Shown: piece after piece, positions 17,648 through 25,379 of the stretch
Layout of the letters: every line of letters begins with the position of its first letter
Position numbering within the stretch: the first letter of the stretch is position 1
From: an uncultured Methanomassiliicoccus sp.
GTDB lineage: Archaea; Thermoplasmatota; Thermoplasmata; Methanomassiliicoccales; Methanomassiliicoccaceae
Assembly (NCBI GenBank): GCA_905202485.1
Contig: CAJKRY010000001.1
Span: forward strand, 248,001-312,000
Length of the DNA: 64,000 bases
Direction of reading: 5' to 3'
The notes under the pieces: generated by a model
Told to the model about the DNA's origin: nothing
The model's database searches: none
Seen by the model: the letters and a program-made list of their open reading frames with translations, nothing else
Made by a program: the position numbers and the translations under genes

Positions 17648-18670
17648 TCAGTTGGCGTTTGATTTTTCAGCCAGCCTCATAGCATCATTTATAGCAAGCT
17701 CGGCGATGTCTGCTGAGTACATTGCAACTCTGCTTACAGAGTCTAGAATCGACATTACTTCAGCAGTGAAATCATTCTGGCTGGAATATGCTGTTTCTTT
17801 TATCTTCTCAGAAAGTTCATCTGCAGAATCAATCACATTATTTGCCTTGTCAACATCTCTGGAGAAGAATGATTCCGTAGCCAGGGAAAGAATGTTTACG
17901 CTTTCCTCGCTGAACTTAAGAATAGTGTCCATCTCTTCCTGGGATGCTTTTTGAGATTTTCTCTCCAGCACATGTTTTGCGATTTTTTCTGCATGGTCTC
18001 CTATGCGCTCTATTGCTCTCGCTACCAGCATCAGGCTCATTGAATCATAGATGTTGGTGCCTACAATCTCAGCAAGCTTACGGTCTTTTTGAATCAGATT
18101 AAACTGTTTCACAGTCATCCAGTAAAGCCTGTCAATATCCTGGTCTCTGTCAATAACATCCTCAGCGAGAGCTGAATCTATTGAAACATACGAAGTTATT
18201 GCATCCTTATACATTGAACCTACCAGAAGGTGCATTCTGCGGACGCATTTCTTCTGCGGCAGCTCCACTGGATCAGACAGATCGTGCAGTGTGATTGAGT
18301 TGCTTGTCTCTTCTATAACCTCAGGTCCGATAACAAGTCTGGAAAATGCCTTGATGACATGCTTCATCTCCAAACCGATTCTTTCTTTGGACTTTACTTC
18401 GATTATGTCGAAACCAGCAAGATATGCGCCAATAAGTTTACGGCCCAGATGTTCTGCTTCGCCTTCATCTACTTCGATAATACTCTTGGCGGGCATAGAT
18501 TTCTTTCTTTCACCGGCATCTATGCATAGAGTCCCATCCTCTGTTATGCACATGTTAACCCTGTCGCCTGCTTTGATATTATTGGAATCAATCCAGCTTT
18601 TAGGAAGAGACACCGTGATTGTTGATGTGCCTGTTTTTTGCACTTTTCTAGATTCGGTATTGCTGGGCAT
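17648..18670 (-). CDS. AbrB/SpoVT N-terminal plus PhoU-domain phosphate regulator
   Basis: A 340-residue protein with a swapped-hairpin AbrB-like DNA-binding domain at residues 5-50 (RKVQKTGTSTITVSLPKSWI...AGDRV). A PhoU domain of helical repeats follows, with IERIGDHAEKIAKHV as the metal-binding PhoU hallmark. This architecture is common in archaea next to pst genes, and it probably represses or tunes them in response to transport state. It is divergent from pstS, sharing a 196-base promoter region with tandem repeats. Shine-Dalgarno GGGAG stands five bases before the ATG. Confidence 0.88.
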   Translation of the reverse strand: MPSNTESRKVQKTGTSTITVSLPKSWIDSNNIKAGDRVNMCITEDGTLCIDAGERKKSMPAKSIIEVDEGEAEHLGRKLIGAYLAGFDIIEVKSKERIGLEMKHVIKAFSRLVIGPEVIEETSNSITLHDLSDPVELPQKKCVRRMHLLVGSMYKDAITSYVSIDSALAEDVIDRDQDIDRLYWMTVKQFNLIQKDRKLAEIVGTNIYDSMSLMLVARAIERIGDHAEKIAKHVLERKSQKASQEEMDTILKFSEESVNILSLATESFFSRDVDKANNVIDSADELSEKIKETAYSSQNDFTAEVMSILDSVSRVAMYSADIAELAINDAMRLAEKSNAN

Positions 18671-18751
18671 AAAACTCCCTAAGTATGTAAAAGTATAGTG
18701 TAATATATTCTTTTCTATGAAATATGACTTGCATGGAATTTAACATACATA

Positions 18752-18773
18752 CAATATAGTTTAACAATATAGT
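18752..18773. promoter_or_regulatory. Tandem CAATATAGT repeats in the pst promoter region
   Basis: Two copies of CAATATAGT start 13 bases apart, between the divergent AbrB-PhoU gene and pstS. TATA-like elements lie on each side (AATATATTA for the left gene, several for pstS). The AbrB-type regulator or another phosphate regulator may bind here. The remaining bases of the gap are very AT-rich with no gene. Confidence 0.4.
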
Positions 18774-18866
18774 ACAGTTATTTCTAAAAATATAATTACA
18801 GTATATAGGTAATCTATATAATTTGTAATTTAATTTAAGTTTTAGAACCCGTTTGGATGTGAATAA

Positions 18867-19811
18867 ATGGGCAATAAGCTAATAGCTGGAGGATTTGCAG
18901 TACTTGTCGTACTCTCTACAGTATTGGCTCTGTTTACCAGCATGACTTTTCCCGGCGTCGGCGTTTTAAGTGTGCAAAATGGAGACAATGCCAGTTATTC
19001 ACCGTTAGAGAATCCAGAAGAGTATCCGATCACACGGCCGTTGTATATTTACACTGACGGTATCCCGGCAGAAAACAGCTCTCTTCATGAATGGCTTGAA
19101 TATATTTATTCTGATGACGGGCAGCTGTATGTTAAAAATGCAGGTTTTTATCCAGTTGATCTTGAAGTAAAAACTAAAATGCAGGCGCAGCTGAACAGCA
19201 ATGAAACCAATGATAAATACGGCAGTGGTGAAATAACTCAAAGCGGATCCACAACGCTAGGTGATCTAGCAACTCTGTGGGCCAATGATTTTCAAAAGAA
19301 GTATAACATTAAGGTAGTACTTAACACGCCTGGCTCTGGAACTGGGATAACTAATCTGATTAACGGTTTTGTGGACGCCGCCCAGTCATCCAGAGAAATC
19401 AAAGATGTTGAAATGGAAAGTGCAAAAAATAACGGCGTAAATATCACAGAATGGGTTGTGGCATATGACGCCCTCGCAATAATAGTTCATAAGGATAATC
19501 CTGTAACGAATCTTACCATTGAAGATCTAAAGAATATCTATACCGGAACCTACACAAACTGGAGTGAAGTCGGAGGCTATGACCATCCGATCGTGCTGTA
19601 TGGAAGAGACAGTGCCTCTGGAAGCTATGATTATTTTAAAGAAGCCGTGTTGAACGGAGAAAGCTACAGCATTAAAATGCAGCAATTTTCATCTAACGCA
19701 CTCATTGTCGCTGAGGTGGAAAATAACCTCGGCGGAATTGGTTATGTAGGTGTAGGTTATGCAGAAGAATCATTAGCGGATGAGTGGATGGAGGAAAAGA
19801 ATGGAGCTTAA
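18867..19811 (+). CDS. pstS: Phosphate-binding protein PstS, apparently circularly permuted
   Basis: Extracellular phosphate receptor of the PstSCAB importer, 314 residues. A signal or anchor occupies residues 1-27. The order of the remaining blocks is unusual. The segment that normally closes PstS, YPITRPLYIYTDG (53-65) and YSDDGQLYVKNAGFYPVD (81-98), comes first. The segment that normally opens it, GSTTLGDLATLW (127-138) with SGTG and later RDSASG, comes after. The chain ends soon after GGIGYVGVGYAEES, which in ordinary PstS precedes the closing block. A linker of about 30 residues joins the old ends. Genes downstream are in normal pst order. Confidence 0.88.
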   Translation: MGNKLIAGGFAVLVVLSTVLALFTSMTFPGVGVLSVQNGDNASYSPLENPEEYPITRPLYIYTDGIPAENSSLHEWLEYIYSDDGQLYVKNAGFYPVDLEVKTKMQAQLNSNETNDKYGSGEITQSGSTTLGDLATLWANDFQKKYNIKVVLNTPGSGTGITNLINGFVDAAQSSREIKDVEMESAKNNGVNITEWVVAYDALAIIVHKDNPVTNLTIEDLKNIYTGTYTNWSEVGGYDHPIVLYGRDSASGSYDYFKEAVLNGESYSIKMQQFSSNALIVAEVENNLGGIGYVGVGYAEESLADEWMEEKNGA

Positions 19812-20709
19812 GATCTACAAAAGAGAAAGCCGGGTGCGCCGTTATGCAGAAGGTGGCATCACTGGCGTGCTTGGAGCATGCGGCATTCTTTCTGTTCTCA
19901 TTCTTGCATTAGTCTTCATTTTTTTAATCACTAACTCGATTCCATTCTTTCAAACTGTAGGCTTGACAAATTTCTTCACCGGCACTCAGTGGGATCCTTT
20001 TGCCAGTGAAGCCATGTGGGGAGTGCTGCCGCTTCTTTCAGGTACGATACTTGTGAGTTTTGTAGGTGCCATCATCGCCATCCCGATTGGACTCGGCTGT
20101 ACAATCTATTTGTCCGAATTGGCTGATTCTAAAATAAAAAAGATCTTGAAACCGGCAATTGAGATATTGGCGGGTGTGCCTTCAGTCATTTATGGTTTAT
20201 TTGCAGCATTGGTTCTTTCTAATTGGATTATGGAGATATTCGATCCGTCATACAGGCTGAACGCTCTGAACGGCGCCATAATCCTCGCAATAATGATGAT
20301 TCCCATCCAAGTTTCCGTTTCCGAGGAAGCCATGAACGCAGTTCCCAGAAACCTCAGGGAGGCGTCATATGCTATGGGTGCTACCCGATGGGAGACCATA
20401 AAGAGCGTTATCATTCCAGCAGCTCTGCCAGGCATAATTGCATCAATTGCACTGGCGATCGGAAGAGCTGTAGGAGAAACAATGGCTGTACTCATGGCAA
20501 CTGGAAATGCATCGCAGTTCTCATTTGATATTCTAACATCCGTGAGAACAATGACTGCAGCGCTGGCGATTGATGTGCCGGAAGCTGCCATCGGATCATT
20601 GCAGTACCAGGGACTGTTTGCGGTAGGTCTGCTTTTATTCATTATAACATTTGTAATTAATCTGATTGCAGATATGGTTCTTTCAAAGTACCAGGAGACA
20701 TACAAATGA
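19801..20709 (+). CDS. pstC: Phosphate ABC transporter permease PstC
   Basis: One of two membrane subunits of the phosphate importer, 302 residues from MELKIYKRESRVRRYAEGG. Six hydrophobic segments are visible, the first near ILSVLILALVFIFLI. The coupling loop EAMNAVPRNLREASYAMGATRWET is the conserved EAA motif. An earlier ATG exists 21 bases upstream, but GGAGG ends six bases before the chosen ATG. It overlaps the pstS stop by 11 bases. Confidence 0.93.
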   Translation: MELKIYKRESRVRRYAEGGITGVLGACGILSVLILALVFIFLITNSIPFFQTVGLTNFFTGTQWDPFASEAMWGVLPLLSGTILVSFVGAIIAIPIGLGCTIYLSELADSKIKKILKPAIEILAGVPSVIYGLFAALVLSNWIMEIFDPSYRLNALNGAIILAIMMIPIQVSVSEEAMNAVPRNLREASYAMGATRWETIKSVIIPAALPGIIASIALAIGRAVGETMAVLMATGNASQFSFDILTSVRTMTAALAIDVPEAAIGSLQYQGLFAVGLLLFIITFVINLIADMVLSKYQETYK

Positions 20710-21569
20710 TGATGAGCCGCAAAAATAAGGAACGGGTGATCTTCTGGCTATTCAGAGGATGTGCTGCGGCAGTCGTTGCTTTTTTAACGATCATCATCAT
20801 GTTTGTAATTGTAAACGGAGCCGGTACAATAAGCTGGGACTTTTTGACACAGAATCCAATGCCCAATGAGACTGGTGCGTTGGTGTCTGGCGGGATTCTC
20901 AGCCCGATTATCGGAACTTTGATGTTGATGGGACTTGTGCTGATAATTGCCATTCCAATCGGAGTTTTCGGAGCGGTGTTCCTAGTGGAATACTGCGGCT
21001 CATACAGATGGTCCCGCTATATGTGGATGACTGTCAACAATTTAGCTGGGGTTCCTTCAATAGTCTGGGCACTGCTTGGTGTAGGTGTATTCGTATATTA
21101 CTTAGCATTCGGGCTGAGCCTGATTTCTGCCGCCATTACTCTGAGTCTGATGATTCTCCCGATAGTAATGGTGTCTACCAAAGAAGCATTGGAAGCCATC
21201 CCCAGTTCGATATATGATGCATCTATAGGTCTGGGAGCTACCAAATGGCAAACAATTCTTCATCATATCCTTCCATATTCAGCATCTGGAATAATAACAG
21301 GAATAATCTTGTCACTGTCCAGAGCCGGCGGAGAAACTGCTCCTCTTCTGCTTACCGGTGTTGCTCTGAATGCAGCAATTCCCTTATCGATATTCGATCA
21401 GTTCCAAGCTCTGCCTTACTACATTTATATGATGACTTCTGCTTCAGACAGAGCTAATGCATATCCGATGGCGTACGGTGCCGCATTGGTCCTGATAATA
21501 CTCATGATGATTATGAATCTGGCCGCTGCTACATTACGCAGCAGATACCGTGAAAAATACAAGTGGTGA
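20706..21569 (+). CDS. pstA: Phosphate ABC transporter permease PstA
   Basis: Second membrane subunit of the phosphate importer, 287 residues. The first membrane segment is AAVVAFLTIIIMFVIV. The EAA loop is EALEAIPSSIYDASIGLGATKWQT, and LSRAGGETAPLLLTGVA is typical of PstA. The start is the first of two adjacent ATG codons, overlapping the pstC stop by four bases. Its end overlaps pstB by 20 bases. Confidence 0.93.
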   Translation: MMMSRKNKERVIFWLFRGCAAAVVAFLTIIIMFVIVNGAGTISWDFLTQNPMPNETGALVSGGILSPIIGTLMLMGLVLIIAIPIGVFGAVFLVEYCGSYRWSRYMWMTVNNLAGVPSIVWALLGVGVFVYYLAFGLSLISAAITLSLMILPIVMVSTKEALEAIPSSIYDASIGLGATKWQTILHHILPYSASGIITGIILSLSRAGGETAPLLLTGVALNAAIPLSIFDQFQALPYYIYMMTSASDRANAYPMAYGAALVLIILMMIMNLAAATLRSRYREKYKW

Positions 21570-22380
21570 TCAAATATCAAAAATAGAAGTAAAAGATCTG
21601 AATCTTTGGTTCGATACAAAACATGTACTTAAAGATGTCAGTATCGAGATATATGAGAAAGAAATCACTGCAATAATTGGACCATCTGGGTGTGGTAAAT
21701 CAACATTTCTCAGATGTCTCAACAGAATGAATGATCTCATACCATCTACAAAGATTGAGGGCGAGATATTGCTGGATGGTAAGAATATACTAGCAAATGA
21801 CATAGATCCAGTAGATTTAAGAAAAGACGTCGGAATGGTATTTCAAAAACCAAATCCATTTCCTAAGAGCATTTACGAAAACATAGTGTTCGCACCTAAA
21901 ATACACGGCGTAGAAGAAATTAAAAAAGATCCTAAAACTGGAAAAGAAAAGGTTGTGCGCAGAAAGCCAACAAAAGAAGAACTGGATCAGATTGTTGAGA
22001 AGTGTTTAAAGAGGGCTGCTCTCTGGGATGAAGTTAAAGACAGATTGAACAAATCAGCATATGATTTATCAGGCGGACAGCAGCAAAGGCTGTGCATAGC
22101 TAGAACAATGTCGATTGAACCGGAAGTAATCTTATTCGATGAACCTTGTTCAGCATTAGACCCGATAGCAACTGCAAAAATCGAAGATTTGCTAGTCGAT
22201 CTGCGTAAAGATTATACAGTAGTTATCGTAACCCACAATATGCAGCAAGCTGCGAGAGTGGCTGATAGGACAGCGTTCTTCTACATGGGAGACCTTGTCG
22301 AATATGGCCCAACTAAAAAATTATTTGAAAAACCAGAAAAAGATCTCACAGAGCAGTATCTGACAGGGAGAATGGGATAA
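21550..22380 (+). CDS. pstB: Phosphate ABC transporter ATPase PstB
   Basis: ATPase of the phosphate importer, 276 residues. Walker A is IGPSGCGKST, Q-loop VFQKPNPFP, signature LSGGQQQRL, Walker B VILFDEPCSALD and H-loop VTHNM. Compared with typical PstB (about 250-260) it has an insertion of some 15 charged residues around DPKTGKEKVVRRKPTK after the IHG motif. The start is GTG inside pstA. It is joined to phoU by a TAATG stop-start overlap. Confidence 0.95.
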   Translation: MKNTSGDQISKIEVKDLNLWFDTKHVLKDVSIEIYEKEITAIIGPSGCGKSTFLRCLNRMNDLIPSTKIEGEILLDGKNILANDIDPVDLRKDVGMVFQKPNPFPKSIYENIVFAPKIHGVEEIKKDPKTGKEKVVRRKPTKEELDQIVEKCLKRAALWDEVKDRLNKSAYDLSGGQQQRLCIARTMSIEPEVILFDEPCSALDPIATAKIEDLLVDLRKDYTVVIVTHNMQQAARVADRTAFFYMGDLVEYGPTKKLFEKPEKDLTEQYLTGRMG

Positions 22381-23039
22381 TGGCTTCAAGAACTGTCTTT
22401 ACACAAGAAATGAATGCTCTGGATCAAGAAATGATCCAAATGGGCGTGTTGGCAGAAACAATGATAAAAACAGGAACCAAATCATTTGTGGAAGGAGATG
22501 CAAAGTATCTTGAAGAAATGAAAAGACTGGATAATGAACTGCACATAATGGATCAAACAATTGAAAAGCACTGTTTAGATATTATAGCACTCCATCAGCC
22601 TTTAGCAATAGATCTCAGAACAGTATCATCAATTTTGAAGATAATAACTGATCTCAACAGAATTGGAAGATATGGAAGAGATTTAGCAGAAACTGGGGAC
22701 CCGGATAAGTCAAAGCATGTACCTCAGGCATTGATTGTAATGATCGGCGAGGTCTTATCATTAGTATCAGATGCAATCAGAAGTTTTGTAACTAGAGATA
22801 TTGAGCTAGCTAAAAGCATATCCCGCCGTGATGATACAATTGATGAGCTATGGAAACAGACTTTGAAAGAATCACTAGATTATATAAAAGAAAATCAAAA
22901 ATGTAAAACTAGTGTTTCTGTTGGAGCTGAAGCCATACTGGCATCTCGGTATTTGGAGCGTATCGCTGATCATGCATGCAATATTGGAGACAGAGTTGTT
23001 TTCATGATTTCAGGACAAAGGCCAGATCTGATTGTTTAA
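22380..23039 (+). CDS. phoU: Phosphate signalling protein PhoU
   Basis: A 219-residue helical protein with two PhoU repeats, marked by DLNRIGRYGRDLAE and YLERIADHACNIGDRVV, the metal-binding motifs of the family. It modulates PstSCAB so that phosphate uptake stops when internal phosphate is sufficient. It is the last gene of the pst operon and overlaps pstB by one base. Unlike the divergent AbrB-PhoU protein it has no DNA-binding domain. It converges on a small RHH gene 18 bases away. Confidence 0.93.
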   Translation: MASRTVFTQEMNALDQEMIQMGVLAETMIKTGTKSFVEGDAKYLEEMKRLDNELHIMDQTIEKHCLDIIALHQPLAIDLRTVSSILKIITDLNRIGRYGRDLAETGDPDKSKHVPQALIVMIGEVLSLVSDAIRSFVTRDIELAKSISRRDDTIDELWKQTLKESLDYIKENQKCKTSVSVGAEAILASRYLERIADHACNIGDRVVFMISGQRPDLIV

Positions 23040-23057
23040 ACAAACTTTCAAGATCTT

Positions 23058-23219
23058 TTATTTTCCTTGTTCTTCTTCTTGTTCTTTCTCCATCATTTTA
23101 GATATGCACCATACGACGCCGTGTGATCTGCTAGCGAAATCGCGCTTTTCCACTTTTTCATCTAACCAGTTTAATAGCTCCAGTGGAAGTCTCGTTACTA
23201 TTGGTTGGGATTTGGGCAA
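23058..23219 (-). CDS. Small ribbon-helix-helix transcription regulator
   Basis: A 53-residue protein on a TTG start: QPIVTRLPLELLNWLDEKVE forms the strand and first helix, and RSHGVVWCISKMMEKEQEEE the second helix and tail. This is the compact ribbon-helix-helix repressor pattern. A TAG stop directly upstream in frame limits the start to this TTG (or a rare ATT). About 35-80 bases upstream lie four imperfect 10-11-bp repeats between TATA box and start, which suggests self-regulation. It was probably missed by annotation because of its size and start codon. Confidence 0.65.
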   Translation of the reverse strand: MPKSQPIVTRLPLELLNWLDEKVEKRDFASRSHGVVWCISKMMEKEQEEEQGK

Positions 23220-23254
23220 GGTATCGTAGCTAAGAACATAAATTACCTAAATAA

Positions 23255-23297
23255 CTAATGTAACCTAATGTATTACAATGTATTATTTTGTATTATA
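23255..23297. promoter_or_regulatory. Four phased repeats, candidate RHH operator and promoter
   Basis: CTAATGTA, CTAATGTA, CAATGTATTA and TTTTGTATTA follow one another with starts at 23255, 23265, 23276 and 23286, about one helix turn apart. On the minus strand they lie just downstream of the AT-rich AATATATAATA that could be the TATA box of the small RHH gene. RHH repressors commonly bind such tandem sites. Ordering and spacing are seen; function is inferred. Confidence 0.45.
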
Positions 23298-23512
23298 TAT
23301 TTAAAAACTTAAGACAGATTTTATAAAAAATGATTCTTTGTATGCTTATGGGGATACATATCAAAACAAATTGAGAGACTTGCATATGCTTGTTTGGAAA
23401 AATACATGCCTGATGCAGTTCGATTTAGCAAACCAAGAGTTTCTCATTCTTGAGTCTGAATAGTACTATGACATTTGTTCTTCAAAGCTCTTGCGAAGAT
23501 TACATGGTAAAA
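23298..23512. other. Intergenic stretch with a possible gene remnant
   Basis: No complete gene is seen. A frame at 23334-23453 reads WGYISKQIERLAYACLEKYM and continues with a protein-like composition to a TGA, but it has no credible start and follows a stop codon directly. It may be the leftover of a lost gene. A TATA-like TTTTATAAAAAATG precedes it. No family could be named. Confidence 0.2.
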
Positions 23513-23542
23513 GATTATATACGTGCTAGAGTTTGTCTAGCA
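23513..23542 (+). promoter_or_regulatory. Promoter and palindrome of the aromatic operon
   Basis: GATTATATAC is a good TATA box about 36 bases before the first gene of the aromatic operon. TGCTAGA-GTTTG-TCTAGCA, a perfect 7-bp inverted repeat, starts two bases after it and covers the expected transcription start. A repressor bound there would block polymerase. It does not match the TrpY operator (TGTACA) known from other methanogens. Confidence 0.5.
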
Positions 23543-23552
23543 TGAGACTACT

Positions 23553-24344
23553 ATGTCCGGTAAAGAAATTAGAATAGAAAGAATATTGGATAGGAACACG
23601 AAAAAGGCAGTTGTAGTACCCTTAGATCATGGAGTTTCCATGGGCCCGATTCCTGGAATTGTTGATCTAAAAGATACTGTAGACAAAGTAGCAGAAGGTG
23701 GAGCTACAGCAGTCATTGAACATAAAGGCGCGATACCATACGGACACCGTGCACTAGGCAGAGATGTAGGTTTAATAGTTCACATGTCTGCATCATCTTC
23801 GCTGTCCATAGATCCTAACTCTCGTGTGTTAGTCTGTGAAGTTACAGAAGCCTTGAAAATGGGTGCTGATGCCGTTTCAATTCATGTAAACATCGGAGCC
23901 GACACTGAAGCAGATATGCTAAGAGACTTCGGATACGTTTCCAGAGAGTGTACTGAGTGGGGAATGCCCCTGTTAGCAATGGTATACCCACGCGGACAGA
24001 ATATAAAAGACAGCTTTGATGTTGATATGATTAAGCGCTGTGCTCGTATAGCTCAGGAACTGGGAGCGGATATTGTAAAGACCTCATACACAGGAGATGT
24101 TGATACATTCAAAGAAGTTACAAGAGGAGTTTCAATACCTGTATTAGTAGCAGGCGGACCACAGATGTCATCAACTAAAGAGATATTGCAGATGGTGCGC
24201 GATTCAATAGATGCTGGAGCAAGCGGAACCAGCATTGGAAGAAATGTATTCCAGCATCAGAATGTAGTTGGAATCACAAAAGCCATATCTGGAATCGTAT
24301 TCAACGATCTGAACGTTGATGAAGCAATGAAGTTCCTAAAGTGA
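23553..24344 (+). CDS. 2-amino-3,7-dideoxy-D-threo-hept-6-ulosonate (ADTH) synthase
   Basis: First enzyme of the archaeal route to dehydroquinate. It condenses aspartate semialdehyde with a deoxy-ketohexose phosphate (MJ0400 type). A 263-residue class I aldolase-like barrel with VVVPLDHGVSMGPIPGI and the Schiff-base Lys in ADIVKTSYTGD. IPVLVAGGPQ and GASGTSIGRNVFQH form the phosphate-binding end. It heads an operon that continues to TyrA and asd; asd makes its aspartate semialdehyde. Six bases separate it from the next gene. Confidence 0.92.
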   Translation: MSGKEIRIERILDRNTKKAVVVPLDHGVSMGPIPGIVDLKDTVDKVAEGGATAVIEHKGAIPYGHRALGRDVGLIVHMSASSSLSIDPNSRVLVCEVTEALKMGADAVSIHVNIGADTEADMLRDFGYVSRECTEWGMPLLAMVYPRGQNIKDSFDVDMIKRCARIAQELGADIVKTSYTGDVDTFKEVTRGVSIPVLVAGGPQMSSTKEILQMVRDSIDAGASGTSIGRNVFQHQNVVGITKAISGIVFNDLNVDEAMKFLK

Positions 24345-24350
24345 TTTGAT

Positions 24351-25379
24351 ATGGATAATAAGATCGTTTGGATTAGATCTGACCTGCCAGAAGACTATAA
24401 TGACCGAAAGTCTATCGTATCTTCTGCACTTGAAGCAGGGTTTACAGACATCATCATCAGAGAAGATGATGAGCAGCTTAAACATCTGGGTAGATTCAAT
24501 GCAATCGTATACAAAAATGGCTGCTACAGCATGAATGGTGAAAAAATAGGTGAAGAAATAAAAATAACTTCTTCAAAAGATCAGGATTTTGCAGCCACAC
24601 TGGCAGGAAAACTAGCTAATGTAGTGATATCTACCGAAAATTGGAGAGTTATTCCACTTGAGAATTTAATAACTGTATTTCAAAAGACAGATACAAATTT
24701 AATTGTGTCCTCATCAAATCCAGACGATGCAAAACTGTTTCTAGAGACCATGGAAGTAGGGTCAGACGGCGTGTTGATTAACATCTCGGATGCAGATGAA
24801 GTAAGTAAATTTTCATTCTTAATTGAGAATAATGAATCTGTTTGCCTCAATGAAGTTAAAATAACAAAAATCGAGACATTAGGCATTGGAGACAGAGTAT
24901 GCGTAGACACATGCTCCCTTATGGAAATCGGCGAAGGAATGCTTGTCGGATCTCAATCATCCTGTCTGTTCTTAGTTGCCTCTGAAAGTATGGAAAGCGA
25001 GTATGTAGCATCAAGGCCGTTTAGAGTCAATGCGGGTGCTGTCCATGCATATGTCATGACCTCATCCGGACGCACAAAGTACTTGTCAGAAATTGGATCT
25101 GGAGATGAGCTCCTTGCAGTAAAAAGCGATGGGCGTGCAAGAAAGGTCAATGTAGGAAGAGCTAAAGTCGAAAAACGCCCGCTGCTTCTTATTGAAGGAG
25201 AGTACAAAAATAAGAAACATAGCATAGTCCTACAAAATGCTGAAACAATACGCCTTTGCACAAAAAACAGCACAGTATCAGTTTCTGAACTGAAAGTGGG
25301 AGACTGTGTACTGGCTAAAATTGAAGAGGGCGGCCGCCATTTTGGACGCGTGATCGATGAGACAATTGTGGAATTATAA
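24351..25379 (+). CDS. 3-dehydroquinate synthase II
   Basis: Converts ADTH to 3-dehydroquinate by NAD-dependent deamination and cyclisation (MJ1249 type), unrelated to bacterial AroB. The 342-residue protein ends in the typical domain with GIGDRVCVDTCSLMEIGEGM and VGSQSSCLFLVASE. FRVNAGAVHAYVMTSSGRTKYLSE follows, as in other archaeal members. The stop overlaps the next start as TAATG. Second gene of the aromatic operon. Confidence 0.94.
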   Translation: MDNKIVWIRSDLPEDYNDRKSIVSSALEAGFTDIIIREDDEQLKHLGRFNAIVYKNGCYSMNGEKIGEEIKITSSKDQDFAATLAGKLANVVISTENWRVIPLENLITVFQKTDTNLIVSSSNPDDAKLFLETMEVGSDGVLINISDADEVSKFSFLIENNESVCLNEVKITKIETLGIGDRVCVDTCSLMEIGEGMLVGSQSSCLFLVASESMESEYVASRPFRVNAGAVHAYVMTSSGRTKYLSEIGSGDELLAVKSDGRARKVNVGRAKVEKRPLLLIEGEYKNKKHSIVLQNAETIRLCTKNSTVSVSELKVGDCVLAKIEEGGRHFGRVIDETIVEL

